From positions 1 through 6,097 of the forward strand of contig JASLXL010000191.1 in assembly GCA_030740335.1 (NCBI GenBank): 6,097 nucleotides of DNA. The letters run 5' to 3'. Below, in pieces: positions 5,000 through 6,097 of this stretch (its first letter is position 1; each line of letters opens with the position of its first letter). Under the pieces are notes generated by a model. That model was not told the origin of the DNA. It saw nothing but the letters and a program-made list of their open reading frames with translations, and ran no database searches. This DNA comes from SAR202 cluster bacterium (GTDB lineage Bacteria > Chloroflexota > Dehalococcoidia > SAR202 > CAJWER01). The position numbers and the translations under genes are program-made.

Positions 5000-6097
5000 A
5001 GTCTTCTACAGGAAGTGGCGCCCCAAACGGCTCGACCAGGTCGTAGGCCAGGATTCGACAACCCAGACCCTGCGCCGGGCTGTCGCCCTCGAGCGGGTGG
5101 CGCATGCCTACCTTTTCTGCGGCCCACGGGGCACAGGCAAGACCAGTACCGCAAGAATCCTCGCCAAGGCCGCCAACTGCCTGTCGCCGCAGGACGGCGA
5201 GCCGGACAACGAGTGCGATATCTGCCGATCCATCAACGATGGCCGTGCCCTCGACCTCATCGAGATCGACGGCGCCAGCAATCGCGGCATCGACGATATC
5301 CGCGCCCTGAGCGAAAGGGTCCGCTTCTCACCAAACGAGGCCCGGCGCAAGTTCTACATCATCGACGAAGTCCATATGTTGACCAACGAGGCGTTCAACG
5401 CTCTGTTAAAGACCCTGGAAGAGCCGCCGGAGCACGTTGTCTTCGTGCTGGCTACGACCGAACCCCATAAAGTCCCGTTGACTATCGTGTCCAGATGTCA
5501 GCGCTTCGATTTCAGAAGGATCCCGCTGGACGCGATGGTGACCAAGCTGACCGAGCTTTGCAACGAAGAAGAAATAGAAGCGACCACGGAGACTTTAAGC
5601 CTGATAGCCAGGGCATCCAGCGGCAGCCTGCGTGACGCCGAGAACCTGCTGGAGCAGGTGGTCGTGTCGTACGGGTCGCCGATAACCGATGAAAACGTCC
5701 GTGACCTGCTGGGGCTCGGAGACGACGGGATGGCCGAGGGATTAGTTCGGCATATCATCAAACGAGAGGTCAAGAGCGGTCTAACGATAATCGGCCAGGT
5801 ATCCGGCCAGGGGAACGACCTGCGCCAGCTTCATCGAGGTGTCATGGAGTATCTCCGGGGGATACTGCTGCTGAAGACCGGCGCCGGTTCGACACTGGCT
5901 TTCACGTCCGAGACTGTAATCCGACTGAAATCACTGGCCGATGACGCCTCGATAGAGCAACTTGTGATCTCTTTGAGGACCTTTTCCAAGGTCGACTTGC
6001 GGCAAGACAGCGCCTCACCCCTGGCCCTGGAACTGGCGCTGGTGGAATCAGCCGCGGAACCAACCGTGCCCGCCGCCATACAGCAACGGGCTCCCAT
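4992..6097 (+). CDS. dnaX: DNA polymerase III subunit gamma/tau (clamp loader), 3' end beyond window
   Basis: 368 codons are visible before the window ends, with no stop, so the gene is incomplete. DnaX is the ATPase of the clamp loader that places the beta clamp on DNA and organises the replisome. Domains in order: the family N-terminus FYRKWRPKRLDQVVGQ (5-20); Walker A GPRGTGKT (44-51); zinc module with C63, C75 and C78; GASNRGIDDIR (94-104); Walker B YIIDEVHML (122-130); sensor 1 region LATTEPHKVP (153-162); SRC motif with arginine finger R168; and sensor 2 GSLRDAENLLEQ (211-222, R214). Domain III follows to the edge; the tau-type tail, if any, is out of view. The usual four-cysteine pattern (C-x8-C-x2-C-x2-C) has Asp72 in place of the second Cys. 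The ATG overlaps the end of ybeY by 8 nt and has no clear ribosome site of its own, so it is probably reached by ribosomes finishing ybeY. Confidence 0.95.
   Translation, partial: MTEVFYRKWRPKRLDQVVGQDSTTQTLRRAVALERVAHAYLFCGPRGTGKTSTARILAKAANCLSPQDGEPDNECDICRSINDGRALDLIEIDGASNRGIDDIRALSERVRFSPNEARRKFYIIDEVHMLTNEAFNALLKTLEEPPEHVVFVLATTEPHKVPLTIVSRCQRFDFRRIPLDAMVTKLTELCNEEEIEATTETLSLIARASSGSLRDAENLLEQVVVSYGSPITDENVRDLLGLGDDGMAEGLVRHIIKREVKSGLTIIGQVSGQGNDLRQLHRGVMEYLRGILLLKTGAGSTLAFTSETVIRLKSLADDASIEQLVISLRTFSKVDLRQDSASPLALELALVESAAEPTVPAAIQQRAP

Noticed and set aside
5015..5470. 151-codon + frame inside dnaX
   Set aside because: It is an out-of-frame reading of dnaX rich in Arg and Pro. The true frame from 4992 carries Walker A, Walker B and sensor motifs without interruption.

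Overview
The window is moderately GC-rich, compact bacterial DNA with housekeeping-type genes. Short operons, GTG/TTG starts, frequent AGG and ATA codons in a GC-rich background, and the combination of an anchored HEWLHHY peptidase, HflK/HflC, YbeY and DnaX suggest an uncultured Chloroflexota lineage (Dehalococcoidia/SAR202-like). That placement is inference from protein style and family memory; there is no rRNA or other marker here to prove it.

Layout, left to right. Positions 1-121 hold no convincing gene. Positions 122-1381 (+) encode a membrane-anchored HExxH metallopeptidase-like protein. After a 292-nt spacer with a good sigma70-type promoter come hflK (1674-2744) and hflC (2756-3634), two SPFH/band-7 membrane proteins 11 nt apart that form one operon. 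A 79-nt convergent spacer beginning with four perfect CGGAT units separates hflC from a leftward gene (4298-3714) for a PEBP/YbhB-type protein with a lipoprotein-like signal. A divergent regulatory region (about 4299-4471) carries inverted repeats and candidate promoters for both directions. Rightward from it run ybeY (4472-4999) and dnaX (4992 to the window edge, incomplete), which overlap by 8 nt and are probably translationally coupled.

How they work together. HflK and HflC are the membrane cage that modulates the FtsH protease, so the first half is a membrane and envelope proteostasis neighbourhood, perhaps including the upstream peptidase. FtsH itself is not in the window. The second half is information processing: YbeY (rRNA maturation endoribonuclease) and the DNA polymerase III clamp-loader subunit. 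I see no CRISPR array, tRNA, rRNA, insertion sequence, phage gene or toxin-antitoxin pair. No clearly new multi-gene system is evident. The points most worth checking are the uncharacterised peptidase next to hflKC, the Cys-to-Asp change in the DnaX zinc module, and a possible SD-sequestering leader on the PEBP gene.
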